Part shown: positions 6,981 through 13,693 of the stretch, piece after piece
How the letters are laid out: each line of letters begins with the position of its first letter
Numbering within the stretch: position 1 is the first letter of the stretch
Source of the DNA: Pseudomonadota bacterium
Lineage (GTDB): Bacteria; Pseudomonadota; Gammaproteobacteria; Burkholderiales; Burkholderiaceae_C
Assembly (NCBI GenBank): GCA_023422975.1
Contig: JAFAGF010000098.1
Location: 1-15,312, forward strand
Length of the DNA: 15,312 nt
Direction of reading: 5' to 3'
Notes under the pieces: generated by a model
Told to the model about the DNA's origin: nothing
Seen by the model: only the letters and a program-made list of their open reading frames with translations
Database searches by the model: none
Translations under genes and position numbers: made by a program

Positions 6981-7505
6981 ATGCCCAGCACATCACGCCC
7001 ATCTTCCCAAGGAAAGCGCATCCAAACGCGCCGCTCCGGTGTACACGGCAAGGGGGTGTTTGCGGTGCAGGACATCGCCGCAGGCGAAACCATCATTGAA
7101 TACACGGGCGAAGTCATCAATTGGGAGCAAGCCCAGGCACGCCACCCGCATGACCCCAGTCAACCCAACCACACCTTCTATTTTCACGTAGACAACGATG
7201 TGGTGATCGACGCCACCTACGGCGGCAACTCTGCGCGCTGGATCAACCACAGCTGCGCCCCCAACTGTTACACCGATGAGCGCCAGGGCCGCATTTTCAT
7301 TGTGGCACTGCGCAACATCCGCGCCGGTGAAGAGCTGAGCTACGACTACGGCCTGATGGTGGAAGAGCGCTACACCAAGGCCCTGAAGGCCGAATACGCC
7401 TGCTGGTGTGGTTCCGAGCGCTGTCGCGGCACCATGCTGGCGCCCAAGCGTGGCTGGCGCCCTCCGATGCCTGAAGACTTTGCCGCAGACGGGAGCTGGC
7501 TGTGA
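6981..7505 (+). CDS. SET-domain protein-lysine N-methyltransferase with post-SET cysteines
   Basis: The 174-aa protein is almost entirely a SET domain, which transfers methyl groups from S-adenosylmethionine to lysine. Visible motifs are SGVHGKGVFA (19-28, SAM-binding entry), RWINHSCAPNCY (87-97), and YDYG (121-124, with the catalytic tyrosine region). Post-SET-like CWCGSERC follows, with Cys141, Cys143 and Cys148. Together with Cys96 these four cysteines reproduce the zinc site of eukaryotic SET/post-SET enzymes. I chose the ATG at 6981, just before the conserved region, though its ribosome site (AGAG) is weak; an upstream ATG at 6834 would translate the alternating tract into low-complexity sequence. 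The stop overlaps the birA start by 4 bp, implying translational coupling. The substrate is unknown; ribosomal, nucleoid or topoisomerase proteins are possibilities. Confidence 0.9.
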   Translation: MPSTSRPSSQGKRIQTRRSGVHGKGVFAVQDIAAGETIIEYTGEVINWEQAQARHPHDPSQPNHTFYFHVDNDVVIDATYGGNSARWINHSCAPNCYTDERQGRIFIVALRNIRAGEELSYDYGLMVEERYTKALKAEYACWCGSERCRGTMLAPKRGWRPPMPEDFAADGSWL

Positions 7506-8356
7506 CTGCCTCACCCACACACTGGAACGCCGAAGACCTGTGGCTGGACATCGTCCCCAAACTGCCGGGCTTTACGGTGGAAGTGCTGCCAGAAATTGAC
7601 TCCAGCAACACCGAGCTGATGCGCCGTGCCCGCGCCGGCCAGGCCGAACCGGTGCTGCTGGTGGCCGAGTCGCAAACCGCAGGCCGGGGCCGTCAAGGTA
7701 AGGCTTGGCTGAACCAGCCCAGCGATTGCCTGATGTACTCGCTGGGTCTGGTGCTGAACCCGCTCGACTGGTCGGGGCTGTCGCTGGTGGTGGGTTTGAG
7801 TATTGCGGAATCGCTGCAGGCCCAGTCTCCAGCCACCGCGCCGCGCATTGGCGTGAAGTGGCCCAATGATTTGTGGCTGCACGATGGCCGCAAGCTGGGC
7901 GGCACCTTGATTGAAACCGCCAACTTGCCGCCTGACACCCACGCACCTTGCTTTGGCGCAGGCCATGGCACCCCGCGCTTTGTCATCATTGGCACCGGCA
8001 TCAATGTTCGCCCGCCGCATGTGCCCCAGGCATTGCACACACCTGCAGCCTGCCTGCAGGATGTGGATGCACGCTGGACAGCGCCCCATGCGCTGCGACA
8101 GCTGTTGCCCCGGCTGGTGGATGATGTGCTGCTGTTTGCCGCACAGGGTTTTGCGCCTTTTCAAACCCGCTTTGCAGCGTGCGACGTGCTGCGCGGACAG
8201 CGCGTGCACCTGAGCGATGGCAGCAGCGGCGAAGCCCTTGGCGTGCTGGCCGATGGCACGCTGCAGCTGCGCACCGATGCAGGGCTGCGCAGTGTGATCA
8301 GCGGTGATGTCAGCGTGCGCCCCATCCACATGGCTCTGCCCCCGGCTGCCGTTTAA
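7502..8356 (+). CDS. birA: Biotin--[acetyl-CoA-carboxylase] ligase (monofunctional BirA)
   Basis: The 284-aa cytosolic enzyme activates biotin with ATP and attaches it to the biotin carboxyl carrier protein of acetyl-CoA carboxylase and related carboxylases. Motifs are the biotinyl-adenylate loop GRGRQGK (61-67) and KWPNDLWL (119-126), then KLGGTLIET (131-139) and a C-terminal SH3-like domain (from about residue 240, LSDGSSGEALGVLADGTLQL). The N-terminal winged helix of E. coli BirA is missing, so this is a class I ligase without the biotin-operon repressor function. Translation starts at GTG 7502-7504 inside the SET stop region (GTGA overlap), so the two genes are coupled. The SPOR gene follows 18 bp downstream. 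Confidence 0.94.
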   Translation: MTASPTHWNAEDLWLDIVPKLPGFTVEVLPEIDSSNTELMRRARAGQAEPVLLVAESQTAGRGRQGKAWLNQPSDCLMYSLGLVLNPLDWSGLSLVVGLSIAESLQAQSPATAPRIGVKWPNDLWLHDGRKLGGTLIETANLPPDTHAPCFGAGHGTPRFVIIGTGINVRPPHVPQALHTPAACLQDVDARWTAPHALRQLLPRLVDDVLLFAAQGFAPFQTRFAACDVLRGQRVHLSDGSSGEALGVLADGTLQLRTDAGLRSVISGDVSVRPIHMALPPAAV

Positions 8357-8374
8357 TTTCGAGGAACTGCTTTC

Positions 8375-9052
8375 ATGCTGCGTTTTGCCTTGCTCGTGCT
8401 GCTGATTGCCAATGCAGGCTATCTGGCGTGGACCCAGGGGTGGATGGCGACCTTGGGCTGGACGCCCGAGGAGCAGTCCGAGCCTTACCGGCTCAAGCAG
8501 CAGGTGCGCCCGGATGTGCTGAGCATTGCCAAGCCCGAAGCAGCACCTGCCCCCACACCCAACGAGCCCTTTGAAGAAATCTTGCCGGAAGCCACCGTCT
8601 GCCTGCAAAGCGAAAGCATGGACGAGGCGCAGTCCAAGCAGCTGCAGCGGGTCTTGCACAGCAGCGACCTGCCTTCCAGCAGCTGGGAGATGGTGCCCAG
8701 CAGCATCTCGGGCCGCTGGATGGTGTACCTGGGCAAATTCCCCAATGAAATGGCCATGGAAAAACGCCGCGCTGAGCTGCGCAACCGCAAGATTGGCTAT
8801 GACCGTGCGGGTGGCAATTTGGAGCCAGGGCTGTCACTGGGCCGCTTTTCGTCCGAAGAAGCCGCTACCCGCGAGCTGAGCAATATGCTCAACCAAGGTG
8901 TGCGTGGCGCGCGGGTGGTGCAAGAGCGTGCGCCACAGACTTTGTATGTGCTGCGGCTGGCCCAGGCCACGGTGGCGCAGCGCAATGTGCTGCAAGGCAT
9001 GCAAAGCGCACTGGGCGGCAAAGCCCTGCGCGCGTGCCCGACGACACCGTAA
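8375..9052 (+). CDS. SPOR-domain inner-membrane protein
   Basis: The 225-aa protein has an N-terminal membrane segment (residues 2-22, LRFALLVLLIANAGYLAW), a Pro/Ala-rich spacer (about 53-66) and a C-terminal SPOR-like domain (about 112-192: GRWMVYLGKFPNEMAMEKRRAEL and GLSLGRFSSEEAATRELSNML). SPOR domains bind denuded peptidoglycan at septa, so a periplasmic role in envelope or division is likely; the exact function is unknown. GAGGA lies about 10 nt before the ATG at 8375. It is 18 bp after birA and followed by a strong terminator, making it the last gene of the SET-birA-SPOR unit. The SPOR domain is diverged, and the assignment rests on its paired GxF motifs. Confidence 0.78.
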   Translation: MLRFALLVLLIANAGYLAWTQGWMATLGWTPEEQSEPYRLKQQVRPDVLSIAKPEAAPAPTPNEPFEEILPEATVCLQSESMDEAQSKQLQRVLHSSDLPSSSWEMVPSSISGRWMVYLGKFPNEMAMEKRRAELRNRKIGYDRAGGNLEPGLSLGRFSSEEAATRELSNMLNQGVRGARVVQERAPQTLYVLRLAQATVAQRNVLQGMQSALGGKALRACPTTP

Positions 9053-9072
9053 GCACTTCACGCCCTTCATCC

Positions 9073-9108
9073 AAGGCCTGCAGCCCTGCGCTGACAGGCC
9101 TTTTTTTT
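9073..9108 (+). terminator. Rho-independent terminator of the SET-birA-SPOR operon
   Basis: AAGGCCTG (9073-9080) and CAGGCCTT (9095-9102) form a perfect 8-bp stem with a 14-nt loop, running into eight consecutive T residues (9101-9108). It begins 20 bp after the SPOR gene stop. Confidence 0.9.
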
Positions 9109-9149
9109 ACAGTGCGCCAGGTGTGCTGCCGCAATGGCCTGCGCCCATC

Positions 9150-9179
9150 AAAAAGCCCGCAGGCTTGCGCACTGCGGGC
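9150..9179 (-). terminator. Rho-independent terminator of the Bug-protein gene
   Basis: On the minus strand GCCCGCAG and CTGCGGGC form a perfect 8-bp stem (arms 9172-9179 and 9155-9162) with a 9-nt loop, followed by TTTTT. It lies 24 bp past the Bug gene stop and faces the plus-strand terminator at 9073-9108, so the convergent units are separated by two terminators. Confidence 0.88.
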
Positions 9180-9203
9180 GGTGTGGGCAGCATGGCCGGG
9201 GGA

Positions 9204-10172
9204 TCAGTTGACGCTGATGTGCGCCGCTGCAGCCACGCTCTTCATCTTGGTCACTTCGCTGGCAATTTGCTTGGTGAAGTCTGCGCTGGAAGTGCCCGAC
9301 ACGTACATGCCTTGTGCATCCATGCGCTTCTTGACGGCGGGGTCCTTCAGCGCGTCGGCCACGGCCTTTTGCACCCGGGCCACCATGTCAGCAGGCGTAT
9401 TCTTGGGCGCCACGAGGCCGAACCACGAAGGATCGTTCAACTCGGGATGGCCCGCTTCCTTGTAGGTAGGCACATCGGGCAGCACGGCCAGACGCTCGCT
9501 CCACGACACCGCAATCGCGCGCAGCTTGCCGCTTTGGATGTGTGGCAGTGAAGAGGCCACTTGGTCAAAGTAGACAGGTACTTGGCCGCCCAGCACGTCG
9601 TTGATGGCGGGGCCTGCACCGCGGTAGGGAATGTGCAGCATGTCGACACCAGTGGCCTTGATGAACTGCGCACCCCACATGTGGCCGATGGTGCCGTTGC
9701 CAGGGGTGGCGTAGCTCACCTTGCCGGGGTTGGCTTTCAGGTAAGCCACCAGCTCTGCGAAATTCTTGGCAGGAATCAGCTTGGGGTTGATCACCATGAC
9801 GCCAGGCGCCTTGACGATCTCGGTCACGCCCACAAAGTCTTCGGTGGCGTTGTAGGGCAGCTTGGTGTAGACCGCAGGGTTGACGCCGTGGGTCGACAAG
9901 GTTGCAATACCAAAGGTCAAGCCGTCGGTCGCACGCGCCACTTCGGCCATGCCGATGGAGCCGCCTGCGCCAGCCTTGTTTTCAATGATGACGGGCTGGC
10001 CCAGCAGCTTGGTCAGCACGTCTTGCATGTTGCGAGGCACCATGTCGGTCGAGCCACCAGCGGGGAAAGGCACGATGATGCGCAACGGGCGAGTGTCTTG
10101 AGCCATCGCCATGCCAGATACAGAAACTGCAGCAGCTGCGGCTACAGCAGAGAGAAAGTGACGACGTTGCAT
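9204..10172 (-). CDS. Bug-family (TctC-like) periplasmic substrate-binding protein
   Basis: The 322-aa protein belongs to the Bug/TctC family of extracytoplasmic solute receptors for carboxylates and similar ligands, much expanded in Burkholderiales. The N-terminus MQRRHFLSAV is followed by a hydrophobic stretch and a likely cleavage after AMA (residue 24); the RRHFL segment resembles a Tat signal. Family hallmarks are LRIIVPFPAGGSTD (30-43), GQPVIIENKAGAGGSIG, a ligand-loop region with YATPGNGTIGHMWGAQ, and HIPYRGAGPAINDVLGGQVPVYFD. The ATG at 10170-10172 has AGGGAG about 8 nt upstream. No TctA or TctB membrane genes are adjacent, so it is an orphan receptor. The divergent LysR gene and intervening LysR boxes suggest its regulation. 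The ligand is unknown. Confidence 0.94.
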   Translation of the reverse strand: MQRRHFLSAVAAAAAVSVSGMAMAQDTRPLRIIVPFPAGGSTDMVPRNMQDVLTKLLGQPVIIENKAGAGGSIGMAEVARATDGLTFGIATLSTHGVNPAVYTKLPYNATEDFVGVTEIVKAPGVMVINPKLIPAKNFAELVAYLKANPGKVSYATPGNGTIGHMWGAQFIKATGVDMLHIPYRGAGPAINDVLGGQVPVYFDQVASSLPHIQSGKLRAIAVSWSERLAVLPDVPTYKEAGHPELNDPSWFGLVAPKNTPADMVARVQKAVADALKDPAVKKRMDAQGMYVSGTSSADFTKQIASEVTKMKSVAAAAHISVN

Positions 10173-10203
10173 CGCGGGGCTCCCTATGTTGAAAAAACGG
10201 GTT

Positions 10204-10266
10204 ATCTATAAGACCAGTGCATAGATTAGGGTAAATCCTGCTTGCGACCAAACAAATAGTCCTATT
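10204..10266. promoter_or_regulatory. Bug/LysR divergent control region with LysR boxes
   Basis: ATCTAT-N11-ATAGAT (10204-10226) is a perfect 6-bp dyad with the LysR T-N11-A spacing. A second dyad, AATAG-TC-CTATT (10255-10266), shares the ATAG/CTAT half-site. On the minus strand a possible Bug promoter, TTTACC (10230-10235) and TTATAG (10206-10211) with an 18-bp spacer, overlaps the first site. This matches the usual LysR layout of a recognition site plus an activation site near the target promoter. Confidence 0.6.
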
Positions 10267-10295
10267 GTTATTATTCCCCGAAGGAATACGAAACA

Positions 10296-11273
10296 GTGTC
10301 TAACAGCTTACTTCCCTTGCGCCGCTTAACGCCTCCTGTGCATTTGCTGCGTGCGTTCTCCACCGTGGCACGCTTTGGTGGCGTATCGCGCGCGGCCGAA
10401 GCTCTGCACCTGACGCAAAGTGCCGTGAGCAAGCAGATCCAGGAATTGGAGAAGTGGGTCGGTGTGGATTTGTTTGAGCGCAGCCGCAAGCGGTTGACCC
10501 TGACCCCAGCCGGGGAGCGCTACGAGAAAGCCGTGCGCACACTTCTGTCGCAACTGGAATCAGCCACGCTGGAGCTGATCACCAGCACCGACGGCGGTGG
10601 TGCCCTGCACCTGTCCAGTCTGCCCACCTTTGGCGCCAGCTGGTTGATTCCGCGCCTGCCGCAGTTCCAGCAGCAGCACCCGCAAGTCACGCTGCATTTT
10701 GTGCCCTATAGCTACGACCCGGAAAGCCCGAATCTGGACTGCTCCATCCAGTTTGGCGAAGGCCACTGGCCGGGCACCCGGGCGCACTACCTGGACGGCC
10801 AGGACGTGGCCCTGATTGCCCCGCCGGCCAGTTTGGGCGGGCCGCCCATTCGCAGCCCTGCCGATGTGTCCCAGTACACACGGCTGCGCCACCTGACCAT
10901 TCCACACGCCTGGATGACCTGGGCGCAGGCCTGGGATGTACACAACATCGACCCGCTGGCCGGCCTGCAGTTTGACCAGTTTCAAACCATCATTCAGGCC
11001 GTGATGGCGGGCATGGGCGTGGCCTTGGTGCCGCGTTGCCTGGTCGAAGGGCAGATTGCCAAGGGCCTGGTCAGCGAGCCGCTGCCCGAGCACGGGCTGG
11101 TGAGCAACCTGGGCTACTGGCTGTGCTACCCCGAATCGCGCGCCAATATTGCGCCGCTGGTGGCCTTTCGCAACTGGCTGTTGCAACAGGCGCGCCCCTA
11201 CAAAGAGCCCACCACCAATAACCTGGCAACCCCACAAAAACGTAGCAGGCAGCGCACGCTCAGCAACGAATAG
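10296..11273 (+). CDS. LysR-family transcriptional regulator (GcvA-like)
   Basis: The 325-aa protein has an N-terminal winged helix-turn-helix (about residues 15-75: LLRAFSTVARFGGVSRAAEALHLTQSAVSKQI) and a C-terminal inducer-binding domain in the GcvA-like subgroup (SSLPTFGASWLIPRLPQF and GMGVALVPRCLVE are typical). It starts with GTG at 10296, preceded by AAGGA (10281-10285) at 10-nt spacing; this gives the usual short N-terminal lead before the HTH. It is divergent from the Bug gene, the common arrangement for a LysR regulator and its target, and probably also represses itself through the shared sites. The last 20 residues are polar and basic, outside the fold. The effector is unknown. Confidence 0.93.
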   Translation: MSNSLLPLRRLTPPVHLLRAFSTVARFGGVSRAAEALHLTQSAVSKQIQELEKWVGVDLFERSRKRLTLTPAGERYEKAVRTLLSQLESATLELITSTDGGGALHLSSLPTFGASWLIPRLPQFQQQHPQVTLHFVPYSYDPESPNLDCSIQFGEGHWPGTRAHYLDGQDVALIAPPASLGGPPIRSPADVSQYTRLRHLTIPHAWMTWAQAWDVHNIDPLAGLQFDQFQTIIQAVMAGMGVALVPRCLVEGQIAKGLVSEPLPEHGLVSNLGYWLCYPESRANIAPLVAFRNWLLQQARPYKEPTTNNLATPQKRSRQRTLSNE

Positions 11274-11287
11274 CGAATTAATTCGTT
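11265..11287. terminator. Hairpin between the convergent LysR and kinase genes
   Basis: AACGAAT (11265-11271) and ATTCGTT (11281-11287) form a perfect 7-bp stem with a 9-nt loop that overlaps the LysR stop codon; the 12-bp palindrome CGAATTAATTCG is nested inside. It occupies the 27-bp gap between convergent genes, so a bidirectional termination role is plausible, but no strong T-run follows on either strand. Confidence 0.4.
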
Positions 11288-11300
11288 CCGAAACCTTGAT

Positions 11301-12776
11301 TTAATCAGCGCTGGTTGCTTGCAATGAAGTAGCAGCCTGCATGGCCCGAAAGCGCACCGTAAACAACGCACCCGGCGGATTGCGCTGGGGCTGCGCATCG
11401 TCCAGCACCACTTCTGCACCATGCTGGCGGGCAATCTCCTGCACGATGGGCAGGCCCAGCCCAGAGCCATCGGCCTCCGAGCCCAGCGCCCGGTAAAACG
11501 GCTGAAACACCAGTTCGCGCTCGTCTTTGGGGACCCCCGGGCCCGTATCCTCCACCTGCAGCAGCACCACCCGCGCCAGCAAATCGGGCAGCACGCGCGC
11601 CGTCACCACGGCCGGCTTGTCGGCGCTGGAGGGGCTGTAGTTGATGGCATTGCTCAGCAGGTTGCGCACCATCTCCTTGAGCAGCGTGGCATTGCCTTGC
11701 AACCACACGCCAGCCTCCCCCGGCTCAGCCCCTTCATAGCCCATGTCTACATGGCGTTCCAGGGCCAGCGGCAGCAGGTCTTGCATCACCTCAATCACCA
11801 GCGTTGCCAAATCGCAGGGCGTGCGTTGCAGGCCGGTGCCCGCACCTTCAGCACGCGCCAGCGCCAGCAACTGGTTGACGGTGTGGGTGGCGCGCATGCT
11901 GGAGCGCCCGATTTGCTCCAGCGAGCGCTTGAGCTCTCCGGTGCTGGTGCCTTCGCGCTGCGCCAGATCGGCCTGCATGCGCAGTCCTGCCAGCGGGGTT
12001 TTGAGCTGGTGCGCCGCATCGGCCAAGAAGCGTTTTTGCGTGGCCAGCGACTCATTGAGGCGGCGCAGCAAATCATTCACCGCATCCACCAATGGCACCA
12101 CCTCCATCGGCACGCCGCGGTGGTTCAGCGGCGATAAATCTTCGGGTTTGCGGGCGCGAATGCGCTCTTCCAGGCGGTTCAGAGGTTTGATGCCGCGCGC
12201 CAGCGCCAGCCACACCAGCAGCACCGCCAGCGGCAAGATGACAAACTGCGGCAGCATCACGCCCTTGATGATCTCGGCGGCCAGCACGCTGCGCTTTTCG
12301 CGCGTTTCGGCCACCTGCACCAGCGCCAGGGCGTTGTCCGTGCTCAGCGGCAGACGCACCCACATGGCCGCCACCCGGATGTCAATGCCGCGCAACTCAT
12401 CATCGCGCAGCACCACCTCGCCCGAAGGCATGTCGTAGCGCGGGTGGGCCGCTGGGAAGTCGCGGTCGCCCGCGAGGAATTCGCCCTGCGGATCACGCAC
12501 CTGGTAGAACACCATGTCAGACTCGTCGGCGCGCAAAATTTCGGAGGCCGGCTGGGGCAGGTTGAACTGGATGTGCCCATCGGGCTCCACCATGATGAGC
12601 TGCGCCAGCGCGTGCACGTTGTACTCCAGCGCCCGGTCAAACGGCTTGTTGGCCAGTGACTGCGCCACCAGCCACGTCAGCGCCAGACTCACGGGCCACA
12701 GCAGCAGCAAGGGCGTGAGCATCCAGTCCAGAATTTCGCCGAACAAGGAACGCTGTTCACGCTGGAAGATCTTCAC
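11301..12776 (-). CDS. Sensor histidine kinase, TctE/QseC-like
   Basis: The 491-aa inner-membrane kinase has a first membrane segment (about 20-40), a periplasmic 2CSK_N-type sensor region (41-173), a second membrane segment (174-194), a HAMP-like linker, and dimerisation and ATPase domains. The phospho-accepting His256 lies in FLADAAHQLKTPLAGL. The N box (NLLSNAINYSP, Asn376), G1 box (DTGPG, 410-414) and G2 box (GSGLGL, 437-442) are all intact, so the kinase should be active. The start is uncertain: I chose the GTG at 12774-12776, giving KIFQREQRSLFGEILDWML as in related kinases. A TTG at 12827 would add 17 residues. It follows its response regulator by 69 bp. With a Bug gene nearby, a TctDE-like carboxylate-sensing role is possible; the signal is unknown. 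Confidence 0.92.
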   Translation of the reverse strand: MKIFQREQRSLFGEILDWMLTPLLLLWPVSLALTWLVAQSLANKPFDRALEYNVHALAQLIMVEPDGHIQFNLPQPASEILRADESDMVFYQVRDPQGEFLAGDRDFPAAHPRYDMPSGEVVLRDDELRGIDIRVAAMWVRLPLSTDNALALVQVAETREKRSVLAAEIIKGVMLPQFVILPLAVLLVWLALARGIKPLNRLEERIRARKPEDLSPLNHRGVPMEVVPLVDAVNDLLRRLNESLATQKRFLADAAHQLKTPLAGLRMQADLAQREGTSTGELKRSLEQIGRSSMRATHTVNQLLALARAEGAGTGLQRTPCDLATLVIEVMQDLLPLALERHVDMGYEGAEPGEAGVWLQGNATLLKEMVRNLLSNAINYSPSSADKPAVVTARVLPDLLARVVLLQVEDTGPGVPKDERELVFQPFYRALGSEADGSGLGLPIVQEIARQHGAEVVLDDAQPQRNPPGALFTVRFRAMQAATSLQATSAD

Positions 12777-12812
12777 AGTGCCGGCCCGTCTTTCAAGACT
12801 TTTTGGCCTCCA

Positions 12813-12831
12813 GCGCTTACAGCACAAGCGC
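12813..12831 (-). promoter_or_regulatory. Intercistronic hairpin between response regulator and kinase genes
   Basis: GCGCTT (12813-12818) and AAGCGC (12826-12831) form a perfect 6-bp stem with a 7-nt loop in the 69-bp gap between the two genes, 15 bp after the regulator stop. A second small dyad, GTCTT-TC-AAGAC (12788-12799), lies nearer the kinase start, and GGAGG (12807-12811 on the minus strand) lies between them. No T-run follows, so a role in mRNA stability or translation is more likely than termination. Confidence 0.35.
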
Positions 12832-12845
12832 GGAAAGCTCTATTT

Positions 12846-13520
12846 TTAGGAGGGTATCTTTTCGAGACAATAACCCAGGCCGCGCACCGTGGCGATGCGG
12901 ATCGGGCCGCGCTCAATCTTTTTGCGCAGGCGGTGGATGTAAACCTCGATCGCATTGTTGCTCACCTCTTCGCCCCACTCGCACAGGCGCTCCACCAGCT
13001 GATCCTTGCTGACCAGGCGGCCAGCGCGCTGCAGTAGCACCTCCAGCAGGCCCAGCTCGCGGGCGCTCAGCTCCACCATCTTGCCGTCGATGGTGGCCAC
13101 GCGCCCGGCCTGGTCGTACACCAGCGGGCCGTGCTTGATGGAGCTGGTGGTGCCGCCCATGCCACGGCGCGTCAGCGCCCGCACGCGCGCTTCCAGCTCT
13201 TGCAGGCTGAAAGGCTTGGCCATGTAGTCGTCGGCCCCAAAGTCCAGCCCCTGCACACGTTCGTCCACACTGTCGGCGGCCGTCAAAATCAGCACCGGCA
13301 AGGTGTCGCCCCGGCCTCGCATGCGTTTGAGCACTTCCAGCCCGTGCATGCGCGGCAGGCCCAAATCCAAAATCAGCAAATCAAACTGGTTGTTGGTGAC
13401 CAAGGCGGTATCGGCCTCAGTGCCGTTGGCCACATGGTCAACCACCGCCCCGGCGCCGCGCAGGCTGCGCAGCAGGCCATCGGCCAGTACTTGGTCATCT
13501 TCTGCAATGAGGATGCGCAT
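12846..13520 (-). CDS. OmpR-family response regulator, TctD/QseB-like
   Basis: The 224-aa protein has an N-terminal receiver domain (1-115) with acidic residues Glu7-Asp8-Asp9, phospho-accepting Asp52 in LILDLGLPRMHG, Thr in LTAAD near 80, and Lys in MAKPF near 102. A C-terminal winged-helix DNA-binding domain (about 130-222) ends RGLGYCLEKI. All phosphorylation residues are present. The ATG at 13518-13520 has AAGGAG 8 nt upstream; the frame extends 19 codons further but that region is not family-like. It precedes the histidine kinase on the same strand and is surely its partner. Such pairs in this family usually control a transporter gene and autoregulate; no target site was recognised here. 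Confidence 0.94.
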   Translation of the reverse strand: MRILIAEDDQVLADGLLRSLRGAGAVVDHVANGTEADTALVTNNQFDLLILDLGLPRMHGLEVLKRMRGRGDTLPVLILTAADSVDERVQGLDFGADDYMAKPFSLQELEARVRALTRRGMGGTTSSIKHGPLVYDQAGRVATIDGKMVELSARELGLLEVLLQRAGRLVSKDQLVERLCEWGEEVSNNAIEVYIHRLRKKIERGPIRIATVRGLGYCLEKIPS

Positions 13521-13621
13521 CGCTTGTCTCCTTGCTGCGCCGCGATCTGCTGTCGCTGGCTGCAGCGTGCCTGCCACTTCACACCGGACGCCCGCTCAGG
13601 GGCGCCACTTGTCAGCCATTC

Positions 13622-13679
13622 TAGGAGTCGGCACGCACGCGCTCCTACAGGTGTTTACGCGAGTGCTGCGCTGCAGCAC
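13622..13679 (-). other. Two hairpins between the MarR and response-regulator genes
   Basis: GTGCTGC-GCT-GCAGCAC (13663-13679) is a perfect 7-bp stem 14 bp beyond the MarR stop. TAGGAG/CTCCTA (13622-13627, 13642-13647) is a 6-bp stem with a 14-nt loop. The first could act as a terminator for MarR but lacks a T-run; the second resembles short GTAGGAGCG-type repeat units, but only one copy is present in the window. Confidence 0.3.
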
Positions 13680-13693
13680 CACGTGACCGGCGC

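Noticed and set aside
7511..8659. 382-codon minus-strand open frame across birA and the SPOR gene
   Set aside because: It crosses two well-supported plus-strand genes and has the composition of an antisense shadow with no domain.
12777..12827. TTG start adding 17 residues to the sensor kinase
   Set aside because: The added segment is not typical of TctE-like kinases and lies in a hairpin; GTG at 12776 fits the family N-terminus better, though this remains uncertain.
13622..13647. Possible REP-type repeat element (GTAGGAGCG unit)
   Set aside because: Only one copy is visible and the central part does not match the known Pseudomonas REP pattern closely; kept only as a hairpin.
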